This document shows positions 1 through 6,632 of a DNA stretch of 10,095 bases, one piece after another. Source of the stretch: Planctomycetes bacterium RBG_16_43_13. GTDB lineage: Bacteria > Planctomycetota > MHYJ01. How positions within the stretch are numbered: position 1 is the first letter of the stretch; every line of letters starts with the position of its first letter. Both the position numbers and the translations under genes were made by a program. The notes beneath the pieces are model-generated. The model had not been told where the DNA came from and did no database searches. It saw only the letters and a program-made list of their open reading frames with translations. The stretch is taken from assembly GCA_001828445.1 (NCBI GenBank), contig MHYJ01000017.1, forward strand, positions 1 to 10,095, given 5' to 3'.

Positions 1-486
1 AATTCCCATGATTGTTCCACGCCGATCGTCTATGGTCCCGGAAATATTATCAAGGCTGCTGCGGCCATTCTCCAGCTTTTCGATATAGGCAGTAATCTCT
101 GCTGATTTCTGTGTCCTTGTATTCCTCAGCCTCTTTAAGAGTTCTATCTGATTGTCAAATTTATTCCTTACCCAGGAGACAGCGAGCTTCAAACCATCTT
201 CAATCCCTGCAATCTCAAGCTGTCTTCTCCTGATCAGTGTTGTACTCCCAAGCTTGCTATGCCAAACCCTGCCAAATGGATCCCCGAACTCATCGAGAAA
301 GATAATATCAATATTATGATCCATCGCCAGTTTAATGGCATCTGTAGTGATGTAGGCCGCTGTAGTAATCATGATAGAGGAGACCTTTTTAACGGAGACC
401 TCAAAGACCTGATCGTCCTTCTTAACCTTGAAACAGTCCCCATTCTTTTGGAGATAGGAGCCGTATGTATTAATAACCAATTGCAT
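1..486 (-). CDS. cas1: CRISPR-associated integrase Cas1, N-terminal part (cut by window edge)
   Basis: Cas1 is the metal-dependent integrase that, with Cas2, inserts new spacers into the CRISPR array. An open frame of 162 codons starts at ATG 486-484 and runs off the left edge without a stop. Residues 1-75 form the N-terminal beta domain, with typical Cas1 signatures: ITTDAIKLAMDHNIDIIFLD (46-65), GDPFGRVW (68-75) and the STTLIRRRQLE segment (81-91). The helical C-terminal domain begins near residue 90. The frame ends at RRGTIMGI (155-162); in the family the first metal-binding glutamate normally follows almost immediately, so catalytic residues cannot be checked here. A TAA lies in frame seven codons upstream of the ATG, and there is no earlier ATG, GTG or TTG, so the start is well fixed although no good Shine-Dalgarno is seen. 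The chain begins directly with Cas1 sequence, so it is not a Cas4-Cas1 fusion. Identification is firm. Confidence 0.95.
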   Translation of the reverse strand, partial: MQLVINTYGSYLQKNGDCFKVKKDDQVFEVSVKKVSSIMITTAAYITTDAIKLAMDHNIDIIFLDEFGDPFGRVWHSKLGSTTLIRRRQLEIAGIEDGLKLAVSWVRNKFDNQIELLKRLRNTRTQKSAEITAYIEKLENGRSSLDNISGTIDDRRGTIMGI

Positions 487-496
487 ATAATTATTG

Positions 497-574
497 TTAA
501 AGATTTAGAATATAGTTCAGTTCATCAGAGATATTACTTGTTTTTGATTTTTTCATAATCCAGTTTGCTGCCAT
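497..574 (-). CDS. 25-codon reading frame translationally coupled to the antitoxin-like gene
   Basis: This frame starts at an ATG that overlaps the stop of the preceding gene (TAATG at 576-572) and ends at TAA 499-497, ten bases before the cas1 start. The predicted peptide begins MAANWIMKKSK and ends ELNYILNL. The TAATG overlap is the usual arrangement of the second gene in a toxin-antitoxin pair, so this may be the truncated 5' end of a former toxin gene whose body was lost when cas1 came to lie next to it. I do not recognise the sequence. It could equally be a chance frame. Confidence 0.3.
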   Translation of the reverse strand: MAANWIMKKSKTSNISDELNYILNL

Positions 575-861
575 TAGAGATCCTCTAATATTTTTTTTAT
601 TTTCTCACGTTCCGCCTCGAGGTTATCAAAGATAAAATAATCGTCAAAGGCATCGGATTCTCTGATAAAGCCCGCTTTCACCTTTGAGTCCAAATCAAAC
701 ACATTTTTAACACCATACTTTTTCGTTAACAGGAAAATATCTGCTTCCAATTTTGAAAGCCTCTTTTCGAGATAGGTTTTAAGACTTTCCATTAAAAGCT
801 CTTTGGGCTTCATGTGAAGTTCTTTTGCAACCGCATCTATATTCGCCTCCTCGATTTTCAT
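574..861 (-). CDS. Small antitoxin-like protein, unknown family
   Basis: This is a 95-residue charged, helical protein when read from ATG 861. It has the look of small antitoxins: an N-terminal helix-turn-helix-like stretch (AVAKELHMKPKELLMESLKTY), a central KLEADIFLLTKKYGV helix and an acidic tail DNLEAEREKIKKILEDL. I cannot name the family and infer the role from size, composition and the coupled downstream frame. An ATG at 888 would add nine residues, but its AGGAG touches the start codon. The ATG at 861 has AAGGA seven bases upstream and is preferred. The extra nine residues resemble part of the ORF6N protein at the right end of the window, so they may be leftover sequence rather than part of this gene. 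An AT-rich promoter-like region lies just upstream. Confidence 0.6.
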   Translation of the reverse strand: MKIEEANIDAVAKELHMKPKELLMESLKTYLEKRLSKLEADIFLLTKKYGVKNVFDLDSKVKAGFIRESDAFDDYFIFDNLEAEREKIKKILEDL

Positions 862-910
862 CTTCAGTTCCTTATGGGTAACAATCATCTCCTATATGGC
901 AGATAATTTT

Positions 911-952
911 ATAGTATAATTATATGCAATATTCTTATTTTATTGCACAATA
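911..952 (-). promoter_or_regulatory. AT-rich promoter/operator-like region of the antitoxin-like gene
   Basis: On the minus strand a TATAAT hexamer (924-919) lies upstream of the antitoxin-like gene. A TTGTGC at 950-945 is a weak -35 candidate with a long 20-base spacing. The palindrome TATTGTGCAATA (952-941, arms TATTG/CAATA) and a related half-site AATATTGCATATA lie within and beside these hexamers. Such paired sites would fit an operator for an autoregulating antitoxin, which is inference. Confidence 0.3.
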
Positions 953-960
953 TTTTACTT

Positions 961-1159
961 TTATATTATATAAAGCTTTCGCACAACACCAGTATAAAAG
1001 CCTTCCTGTGCACGCCTGGGCCATCTCTCATTGCGAAGTTCTTCTTTTACCTTTTTAAGATTTTTTAACCAGATCATAGTTATCCAAAGATCCTTTCTCT
1101 TTATACCCCCAACACTTTGATTCATTCACTCCATCTTCGAGACTCCTCAGTAACCGGAG
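961..1159 (-). pseudogene. Frameshifted, 5'-truncated remnant of an unrecognised gene
   Basis: Two adjacent minus-strand frames both look like genuine protein. The upstream frame (from about 1159) reads LRLLRSLEDGVNESKCWGYK and continues to GSLDNYDLVK before stopping. The downstream frame reads NLKKVKEELRNERWPRRAQ and ends EGFYTGVVRKLYII at TAA 963-961. They join into one continuous chain if a single A is removed from the A6 run near 1055-1060 (TTAAAAAATC). The upstream frame has no ATG and opens only after a stop inside the end of the DUF2283 gene, so the 5' end of the gene appears lost. The second frame alone could start at ATG 1125 (54 residues, GGAG three bases upstream), so a short functional protein cannot be excluded. 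I do not recognise the family. Confidence 0.45.
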
Positions 1160-1172
1160 ATAACAAAAATAT

Positions 1173-1394
1173 TTAAATCTTCTTTTTTGCGTGCAAGACT
1201 GTAAGCCCTACTAACTCTTTATCATGGTAGTGGTAAACAATATCATCTTCCATGATGCTATCGTTTGCCTGTTGGGGCTTCCTGAAACTTATGTAGAGCA
1301 CATCCGCCTCATCATCATAATCAACCCAGGTATGCTTAGAAGGCATCTTTAATAGATATGGGATTGATTCTAAGATATTAGTTACTTTTTCCAT
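1173..1394 (-). CDS. DUF2283 family protein, putative antitoxin
   Basis: This 73-residue protein shows the DUF2283 signature VDYDDEADVLYISF (24-37) followed by KELVGLTVLHAKK near the C-terminus. DUF2283 proteins are small and often lie directly next to a small toxin-like gene, where they are assumed to act as antitoxins. Here the ATG (1394-1392) overlaps the last 13 bases of the preceding putative nuclease gene, and AAGGGGG sits just upstream, so the two are translationally coupled. Family assignment is good. The antitoxin role is inferred from context and has no direct support in the sequence. Confidence 0.8.
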   Translation of the reverse strand: MEKVTNILESIPYLLKMPSKHTWVDYDDEADVLYISFRKPQQANDSIMEDDIVYHYHDKELVGLTVLHAKKKI

Positions 1395-1699
1395 ATAACC
1401 CCCTTTTTGATAATCTTATCTGGCTTTGAAGTAATAAAGGCTGTGATTACGAATCCATCCTTTTCTTCTTCTTTATATATTACAACAACATGCTTTTCTG
1501 AAATAGAGGTTTTAATATAGTGCCTGACTGCAATAAATTCATCCGTCACACCACTGACTATTCTGTCCGGGTTTTCCAAAGTTTCAAAGACTATGTCCTG
1601 ATTCCCTGCCATATAATCATGAGATTCAACAATATGAGCCCATCTTTCCGCTGTAAGGCGTATCTCTTTACCATTCCTGGAAATGACTGTGCCTATCAT
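1382..1699 (-). CDS. Putative BECR-fold (DUF4258/PBECR-like) RNase toxin
   Basis: This is a 105-residue protein. The N-terminal RLTAERWAHIVESHDYM (14-30) has the W-x-H-I-x4-H pattern seen in phage Barnase-EndoU-ColicinE5/D-RelE-like domains, here with histidines 22 and 27. The middle ENPDRIVSG (42-50) and AVRHYIKT (57-64) and the C-terminal strand pair VVVIYKEE (71-78) and GFVITAFITSKPDK (82-95) fit the same small alpha-plus-beta fold. The start ATG 1699 has AGGAG seven bases upstream. Its 3' end overlaps the DUF2283 gene, giving a toxin-first pair. Toxicity and RNase activity are inferred from resemblance and arrangement. It could instead be an inactive or housekeeping member of a DUF4258-like group. 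Confidence 0.65.
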   Translation of the reverse strand: MIGTVISRNGKEIRLTAERWAHIVESHDYMAGNQDIVFETLENPDRIVSGVTDEFIAVRHYIKTSISEKHVVVIYKEEEKDGFVITAFITSKPDKIIKKGVIWKK

Positions 1700-1734
1700 A
1701 CTTTTACTCCTACTTTACTATTTGACTACCTCAC

Positions 1735-1860
1735 CCCATAACACGAGTTACCGTCCCGAATTCCCTCGACACCGACTTCCCGATACCCCAGTAGTCGGGG
1801 ATTTCGAAGTTGACAGAATAAGCGGTAAGAAAGCCATGCATACACAACGATAGAGATGAA
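1735..1860. repeat. Repeat-like intergenic sequence with hairpin downstream of cas6
   Basis: The 216 bases between cas6 and the toxin-like gene hold no convincing gene. The stretch contains an inverted repeat CCCGA...TCGGG (1779-1799, 11-base loop) and GC-rich segments such as GAATTCGGGACGG (read on the minus strand), which recall dispersed palindromic elements in environmental bacterial genomes. The hairpin has no following T run, so an intrinsic terminator for the cas operon is not supported. A 68-codon frame here overlaps cas6 and has an unlikely protein sequence. Confidence 0.3.
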
Positions 1861-1915
1861 CAGTAAGGTCTTATTCAAAAAACGATCTTTTATTGAATAC
1901 GAGTGTAAGTTATTC

Positions 1916-2608
1916 TTATATGCGATGATCATGGATTAACTGCATCACCCCAAAACCTTTGGATACCAATTTTCCTACCCCAATAAATGTTGGAAGCCTA
2001 AAGTTCGTTTCAAATTCTATCTTGAAGCCCAACATAGTTACTTGTCCCACTTGCAGACTTGTTTCCGTAAAAGTGTTTACCTTAACCTTAATCATCTTTT
2101 CAATCTCAAGATTAACATTTTTTGAAAGAGCAAGCATATTAGCAATTAAGATCCTCGCTAATAGCTCTTTACGTTCCAGAAATGACATTGTTTTAGCGTA
2201 GATAGAATGATTTTCTTCGTTCAATGCAAGCCAGGGTGAGATGCTTCGATATCTATAGGAGTCTTCCCCCATCATACCGATAGGCTCAATCATATCCTCC
2301 AGTTCTGTACCGGTTACTGCATATAGCCAGCTTCCGACTCTGATATCTGACGGCTCATGATAAATTTGCTCGACAATCTCAAGTCCTTCATCAAAAGATA
2401 CGAGCCTTGGATAATCATGTAGCACAAGGTAACGCACCCTGGGTGATTTATAATCAAAACCAATCCCTTTGTGGTTATGCAATACTGGGATGTCTTTAAA
2501 CCTGGCTGTTATTGCACGCCTAACATCCGAGCCATATCCTTTAAAAGGTTTGTCTGTGTAAAGGGTTAATACCCTAACATGAATTTTAGAATTATTTTTT
2601 TCTCTCAT
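1916..2608 (-). CDS. cas6: CRISPR pre-crRNA endonuclease Cas6 (Cas6b-type)
   Basis: Cas6 cuts the CRISPR transcript within each repeat and usually stays bound to the crRNA 3' hairpin as part of Cascade. The 230-residue length fits the family. The C-terminus carries the glycine-rich loop GVGKLVSKGFG (210-220) that marks the second ferredoxin-like domain of Cas6/RAMP proteins. The N-terminal half holds LHNHKGIG (43-50), whose histidines 44 and 46 are the best candidates for the general acid/base. This matches the region of the catalytic histidine in Cas6b proteins, but I cannot align it here. The start ATG 2608 overlaps the cas3 stop by four bases (ATGA), implying translational coupling. Its position after cas3, rather than at the head of the operon, is less usual for type I-B. 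Cas6 identity is strong from fold motif and context, and the Cas6b subclass is likely. Confidence 0.88.
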   Translation of the reverse strand: MREKNNSKIHVRVLTLYTDKPFKGYGSDVRRAITARFKDIPVLHNHKGIGFDYKSPRVRYLVLHDYPRLVSFDEGLEIVEQIYHEPSDIRVGSWLYAVTGTELEDMIEPIGMMGEDSYRYRSISPWLALNEENHSIYAKTMSFLERKELLARILIANMLALSKNVNLEIEKMIKVKVNTFTETSLQVGQVTMLGFKIEFETNFRLPTFIGVGKLVSKGFGVMQLIHDHRI

Positions 2609-4923
2609 AAAATCACGCTCGCAGGTTCACCCATGAAACCCAATTCAGGATCATAAGTATTTAGCGTTGCTTCCAGCGGCAATACCACCGTAGAAGGTTC
2701 ATTGGTACGAGTTTGTATGATACGGTCCATAAAATCTGACTTTAACCGGTTGAATTGCTTCTTCCTTTCGATATGGTCGTCAATTTCACACAGTCTTGAA
2801 TATTGTTCCCAGACAGTCCTGTCTTCATCGGTCTGTATAATAAAATAGGACTGCATAGGCCCCTCATCATCAATAAGTTTGAACTGACCTTCAATCTCCA
2901 AGAATCGCCCCTCTTGCAGAACCATATCAACATCTTTTGGCTCCGAGTAATTGTAAACGATATTGAAATACCTCTTACCAAGTCCGAGAAAATCTCGCTC
3001 CTCAATTATATCCAGCCCCTGTAAGACATTTTGGGTGGCATCAATAAGAAATGGATCGTAGACCCTCTGCCACATCTTTTGGCGGCCATCGGTCAGCAGC
3101 CATAGATTGACAACTCCTGCTGTATTCTCTCCATGCCTGTTACAGCGACCTGCTGACTGTATAATGGAATCGAGGGGCGCCATGTCTCTATCTATGACAT
3201 CCACGCTTATATCAACCCCTGCTTCTACTAACTGCGTTGTGATAATGAAGCAAGGTTGCTTACCTTCCAGTCTGGTTCTGATCTCTTCAATTCTTGCCCG
3301 GCGATCTTTCGGAGTCAATCGTGTTGAAAGAGCGTAAATCGGACGGTCTCCCAGCCTCTTTCTAAAAAGTTTATAAAGTTTATCAAATGTTGCCGAACCT
3401 TTGCGATTTAAGATACACATTCTGCTTTGATGGTGGCTTTGCTCAGCTTCACTTGCAACTTTCTCAAAGAAATCATCCAGGGTCGTTTCATTCGTTGTTT
3501 TATTGATAAGCTTTATCCGTGATAATTGCCTGAAATATCTCTCGTGGTCCGGAAGCAGTTCCCGAGCCATATCCTCTCTAAACAATAGAGGTTGTGTGGC
3601 TGTCATCAGGATAAAGCGTGTGTTAAATGTTTTCCCTATAATCTCAAAAAGACGTCTGACGGCGTCCCAGTATTTACGTGGTACGGATTGGACTTCATCC
3701 ATAATGACAATTGAATTTTTCAGAACGACAAAACGCTTGAGATGCCTGTTCCGGTTGGTAATTATACTATTCAATAGTTGATGGAATGTCGTGACGATTA
3801 TTTCGGATTGCCATGACTCTGTAAACAGTTCTGAATCGTCCGGATCAAATTCCGGGTCTGAAGAAGAATATATGGGATAACTCAAATGATGGTGTTTCAG
3901 CAAAATTTCAGAATTAACCGTAAGTCCAGATGCTTCAAGGACATTTCGATAAACTGCATGATTTTGTTCGATGATGGAAGTAAAGGGGAGGCAATAGATT
4001 ATTGTTAGTTCGATTCCCTCTCTGACCAGCAGATGTTTCCTTAACTTCAAAACTGCGTTTAAAGCCGCCAAGGTCTTGCCGGAGCCGGTCGGAGCCGTAA
4101 CCGTATAAAAATGTTCATCTGCATGAGCCACAAGCTCTCTTTCCAATTCCATAGAAACATTTTCACGAATTTCCGTAAGCTGGCCGGGTTGTTTGGAGAT
4201 AGTTTTTTCTATATAAGTTGGAACTGCATTATCCGGCAAGTCGAACCTCGTGCGTTCAACAGAACCTCTTGCTGAATGAATTTTATCGAAGTGCAACAGG
4301 CCGCTATAAGCACCCAGAAAACCGATGAAACATTCGAGATCCTTAAAACTATTTGTCAACCTTAGAGGCCTTGCCTCAACGATTGATTGCATTATCAATT
4401 CCGGCTTGAGTTCCGGAGTTGCAACAGGCAGACAAAGGTTTGTAAAAATCGTCTTCAACCACTCTTCGATGCCTGGTAAGTCCATTGAGTTAAGCTGAGC
4501 CAGTAAGATTTCATGTCTTTCATCCGCTGAGTTGATCCTCTGTTTCAATATGACAATTTCTTGTTCCCAGGGCTGCTGCAAATCAGAATGATGCCGTAAG
4601 ATTGCGGTGAAGACGGAAAGTTTAAAACGGTTCAAATCTTTGCCGGCCAAGCTTGCATGAGAAGCAACATACCATCCTATCATTGCCGACGGCAAAGAAT
4701 GATTCGAATAGGGAGTCTTTCTATCGGTATTGCCGTACATCCTGTCTTGAAACCAGCGATTTGCTTTACCAACATCATGGAGCAAACCAGCCAGGACAGA
4801 AGCATGACCAAACAGACCGGAAACTGAGCCCCATAAGCACCTGTTTGCCTGTGCAACCGACAGCAGATGGCCTATCAGATAGTCATCCGGTGGATGAGCA
4901 AGACATTTAGAAAAAGAGTACAT
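2605..4923 (-). CDS. cas3: CRISPR-associated nuclease-helicase Cas3
   Basis: Cas3 is recruited by target-bound Cascade, unwinds the DNA 3' to 5' and degrades it with its HD nuclease. The 772-residue chain holds both domains. The N-terminal HD domain has H19, the HDVGK motif (49-53), H75, H89 and H111/H112. The superfamily 2 helicase has Walker A APTGSGKT (277-284), the Walker B/DEAD-box variant DEVQ (409-412), TAT (441-443), the motif V region TQLVEAGVDIS (563-573) and motif VI QSAGRCNRHG (589-598). All key residues are present, so the enzyme appears intact. The start ATG 4923 has AGGTGGGGG a few bases upstream and lies inside the last 17 bases of cas5. The stop overlaps cas6. The single-chain HD-helicase form is usual in type I-B. 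Confidence 0.96.
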   Translation of the reverse strand: MYSFSKCLAHPPDDYLIGHLLSVAQANRCLWGSVSGLFGHASVLAGLLHDVGKANRWFQDRMYGNTDRKTPYSNHSLPSAMIGWYVASHASLAGKDLNRFKLSVFTAILRHHSDLQQPWEQEIVILKQRINSADERHEILLAQLNSMDLPGIEEWLKTIFTNLCLPVATPELKPELIMQSIVEARPLRLTNSFKDLECFIGFLGAYSGLLHFDKIHSARGSVERTRFDLPDNAVPTYIEKTISKQPGQLTEIRENVSMELERELVAHADEHFYTVTAPTGSGKTLAALNAVLKLRKHLLVREGIELTIIYCLPFTSIIEQNHAVYRNVLEASGLTVNSEILLKHHHLSYPIYSSSDPEFDPDDSELFTESWQSEIIVTTFHQLLNSIITNRNRHLKRFVVLKNSIVIMDEVQSVPRKYWDAVRRLFEIIGKTFNTRFILMTATQPLLFREDMARELLPDHERYFRQLSRIKLINKTTNETTLDDFFEKVASEAEQSHHQSRMCILNRKGSATFDKLYKLFRKRLGDRPIYALSTRLTPKDRRARIEEIRTRLEGKQPCFIITTQLVEAGVDISVDVIDRDMAPLDSIIQSAGRCNRHGENTAGVVNLWLLTDGRQKMWQRVYDPFLIDATQNVLQGLDIIEERDFLGLGKRYFNIVYNYSEPKDVDMVLQEGRFLEIEGQFKLIDDEGPMQSYFIIQTDEDRTVWEQYSRLCEIDDHIERKKQFNRLKSDFMDRIIQTRTNEPSTVVLPLEATLNTYDPELGFMGEPASVIL

Positions 4924-5608
4924 TGTCAGCCCCCACCTTAAAAGTGTTTGATGTTTCTACCCTGATCTTCCCAGCGTTTTCTTCAACCACTACTTCACCG
5001 TACTTTTCAACGGTTCTATCAGGCATCATCCGCTCCGGTATGCGGAATCTGGTATATCGCTCACCTACTGTATAGTGAACTCTCTGTATCTGGTCAAGCG
5101 GCACAACGCTGTTAACTTCGTACTCCCCGGCATCAATCGAAACAGCTTCAAACTCTCCATAATAAGATATCGACGCCAAACACTGTGCAAGGCCAAGGCA
5201 TGGCGTATAAGCAGTTTTGTCGTCAACAAGGCATTGTTTCAGACTATCCATTACTTCTTCCTGCGCTTCAGCCACATAAATGCGATAGGCAGGGTCTTTC
5301 AGGAATTCATAGGGAATTTGGATTCGAGGTGCATCTCCAATGAGGCGGAAAAACTTATTACCTTTCGTATTGACCAGGTTCAATGCTGTTCTGTATCTTT
5401 TAACAGGAGATAGCAATGATACCGCAATCCTGACCCGGTTCCACCCTATTTTTTCGGCATACTCATCCTTGCCATATCCGCAAATAGCGCCGATCATCCC
5501 CATAATGGACGGAGGAGGAGGAAACGGATAGGTGACAGGTGAGGCAGGGGCATACGGTTTCCGAAAATGACCATATTGGCCACGTATTTCAAATGCAATG
5601 GTCCACAT
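4907..5608 (-). CDS. cas5: CRISPR-associated protein Cas5 (type I-B, Cas5h/Cas5b)
   Basis: Cas5 caps the 5' handle of the crRNA in Cascade and links Cas7 to Cas8. The 233-residue protein opens with the RAMP ferredoxin-like strand TIAFEIRGQYGHFRKPYA (3-20) followed by SPVTYPFPPPPSIMGMIGAI (23-42), the Pro-rich 'PP-S-x-x-G-x-x-G' segment that is the Cas5 hallmark. The C-terminal half has YTVGERYTRFRIPERMM, typical of the Cas5h subgroup. It starts four bases after the cas7 stop, with GGGTGAAG upstream, and overlaps cas3 by 17 bases. In type I-B it is structural, because Cas6 does the processing. Identification is firm. Confidence 0.93.
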   Translation of the reverse strand: MWTIAFEIRGQYGHFRKPYAPASPVTYPFPPPPSIMGMIGAICGYGKDEYAEKIGWNRVRIAVSLLSPVKRYRTALNLVNTKGNKFFRLIGDAPRIQIPYEFLKDPAYRIYVAEAQEEVMDSLKQCLVDDKTAYTPCLGLAQCLASISYYGEFEAVSIDAGEYEVNSVVPLDQIQRVHYTVGERYTRFRIPERMMPDRTVEKYGEVVVEENAGKIRVETSNTFKVGADNVLFF

Positions 5609-5612
5609 GACT

Positions 5613-6599
5613 TCACCCTATATTTGGTAAGGGGTTAATTGTAATCTCATTCAGGCGTTGAATTTTTGCAAAAAGGCACTCCTCGCCGGTGTCGCGGAAT
5701 TTAAGACGGTCGTCCTGTTTGACTTCTATAGATTCTATTTTGCCTTTTGCGGCTACAATGGAGTCTACCAACACAGTAACATCAATGCTATAATCGTTAA
5801 GCGACCGTATTTGTATATCTTCTTTCTCTGAAATCAGTTTTATACGCCCGGCCAGATCCCCGACCCTGTAACCATCATTATAGGTAATTCTCATCAGCAT
5901 TAGAGGTTGATGTCCCATCTTTGAGCGTGAAATCAAACTTTCCGTTCCATTCCACAAACCCTCTAATAGCAATGTAACATCATCATCTGTTAAGCCGGTT
6001 GAACGCGCTGCAATCTCATTGACAACACCGTATGCTGCAATGCAGGCGTAAGGAACAATATGGTCTTCTCTGAACGATTTTTGAGTAGCCTGTTTTGTGG
6101 AGGCAAATCCGGCAGTTCCCTGAACCAGTATCGGTGCTATACGATGAAGCGAACGATTAAAGCCGTTAAACTGAACCGGTCCTGTCAACCGAATGGAAGA
6201 TTTCTTTGCTTTGGTTCCTGTACCATGTTCCACTGGAAGTGTGCAGCCAAAAAGGCGAACATCAATGCACTTTTCTAAAATTACCTTCTCCACCTTGCTA
6301 ACGAGACTCGTGATAGTTTCTTTTTCCGATATTCCAGCGGCTCCAAAAAAGTCTTCACACCGTCCTTTACCATCCTTGAGATATCCTTCTGAATTAACAG
6401 TATCCCTTACGAGTATTTCGTGTTCTTTAACTTTGTGTAGATAGTCGCGTATCGTCCTTTTAATGCGGACATCTGTTACTGTGGCAACGCCAGTCTCCGG
6501 GTCCGTACGTGGTTTGTTTTCATCCAGAGGATCCCCATTAGGGTTGCAGTCTTTTGTCTCGTAGATAAACAGCAATTCCTGTCGCTTCGTAACAGTCAT
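5613..6599 (-). CDS. cas7: CRISPR-associated protein Cas7 (type I-B, Csh2)
   Basis: Cas7 polymerises along the crRNA to form the backbone of Cascade and presents the guide for base pairing. The 328-residue chain begins with the family signature: CNPNGDP (18-24), ENKPRTDPETG (27-37) and TDVRIKRTIRDYL (42-54), the last including RNA-facing basic residues. SIRLTGPVQFNGFNRSLHRI in the centre is the conserved thumb-region segment of Csh2-like proteins. The start ATG 6599 is preceded by a very strong AAGGAGGG (6614-6607), the best ribosome-binding site in the operon. This fits the need for several Cas7 copies per complex. The gene is intact and its identity is firm. Confidence 0.95.
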   Translation of the reverse strand: MTVTKRQELLFIYETKDCNPNGDPLDENKPRTDPETGVATVTDVRIKRTIRDYLHKVKEHEILVRDTVNSEGYLKDGKGRCEDFFGAAGISEKETITSLVSKVEKVILEKCIDVRLFGCTLPVEHGTGTKAKKSSIRLTGPVQFNGFNRSLHRIAPILVQGTAGFASTKQATQKSFREDHIVPYACIAAYGVVNEIAARSTGLTDDDVTLLLEGLWNGTESLISRSKMGHQPLMLMRITYNDGYRVGDLAGRIKLISEKEDIQIRSLNDYSIDVTVLVDSIVAAKGKIESIEVKQDDRLKFRDTGEECLFAKIQRLNEITINPLPNIG

Positions 6600-6606
6600 T
6601 ATTGTA

Positions 6607-6614
6607 CCCTCCTT
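6607..6614 (-). promoter_or_regulatory. Strong Shine-Dalgarno of cas7
   Basis: AAGGAGGG lies seven bases before the cas7 ATG. It is markedly stronger than the sites before cas8b, cas5 and cas6, and probably lifts Cas7 translation within the shared transcript, in line with the excess of Cas7 in Cascade. Confidence 0.7.
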
Positions 6615-6632
6615 CCTAAATATAGGTAGTTG

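Noticed and set aside
259..558. 99-codon plus-strand frame
   Set aside because: It lies antisense to the strongly supported cas1 coding sequence.
1779..1799. Hairpin as intrinsic terminator of the cas operon
   Set aside because: The stem is only five pairs with an 11-base loop, and no T run follows on the minus strand.
1726..1932. 68-codon minus-strand frame overlapping the end of cas6
   Set aside because: It overlaps cas6 in another frame, its protein has no recognisable domain, and its second half is a translation of the GC-rich repeat-like stretch.
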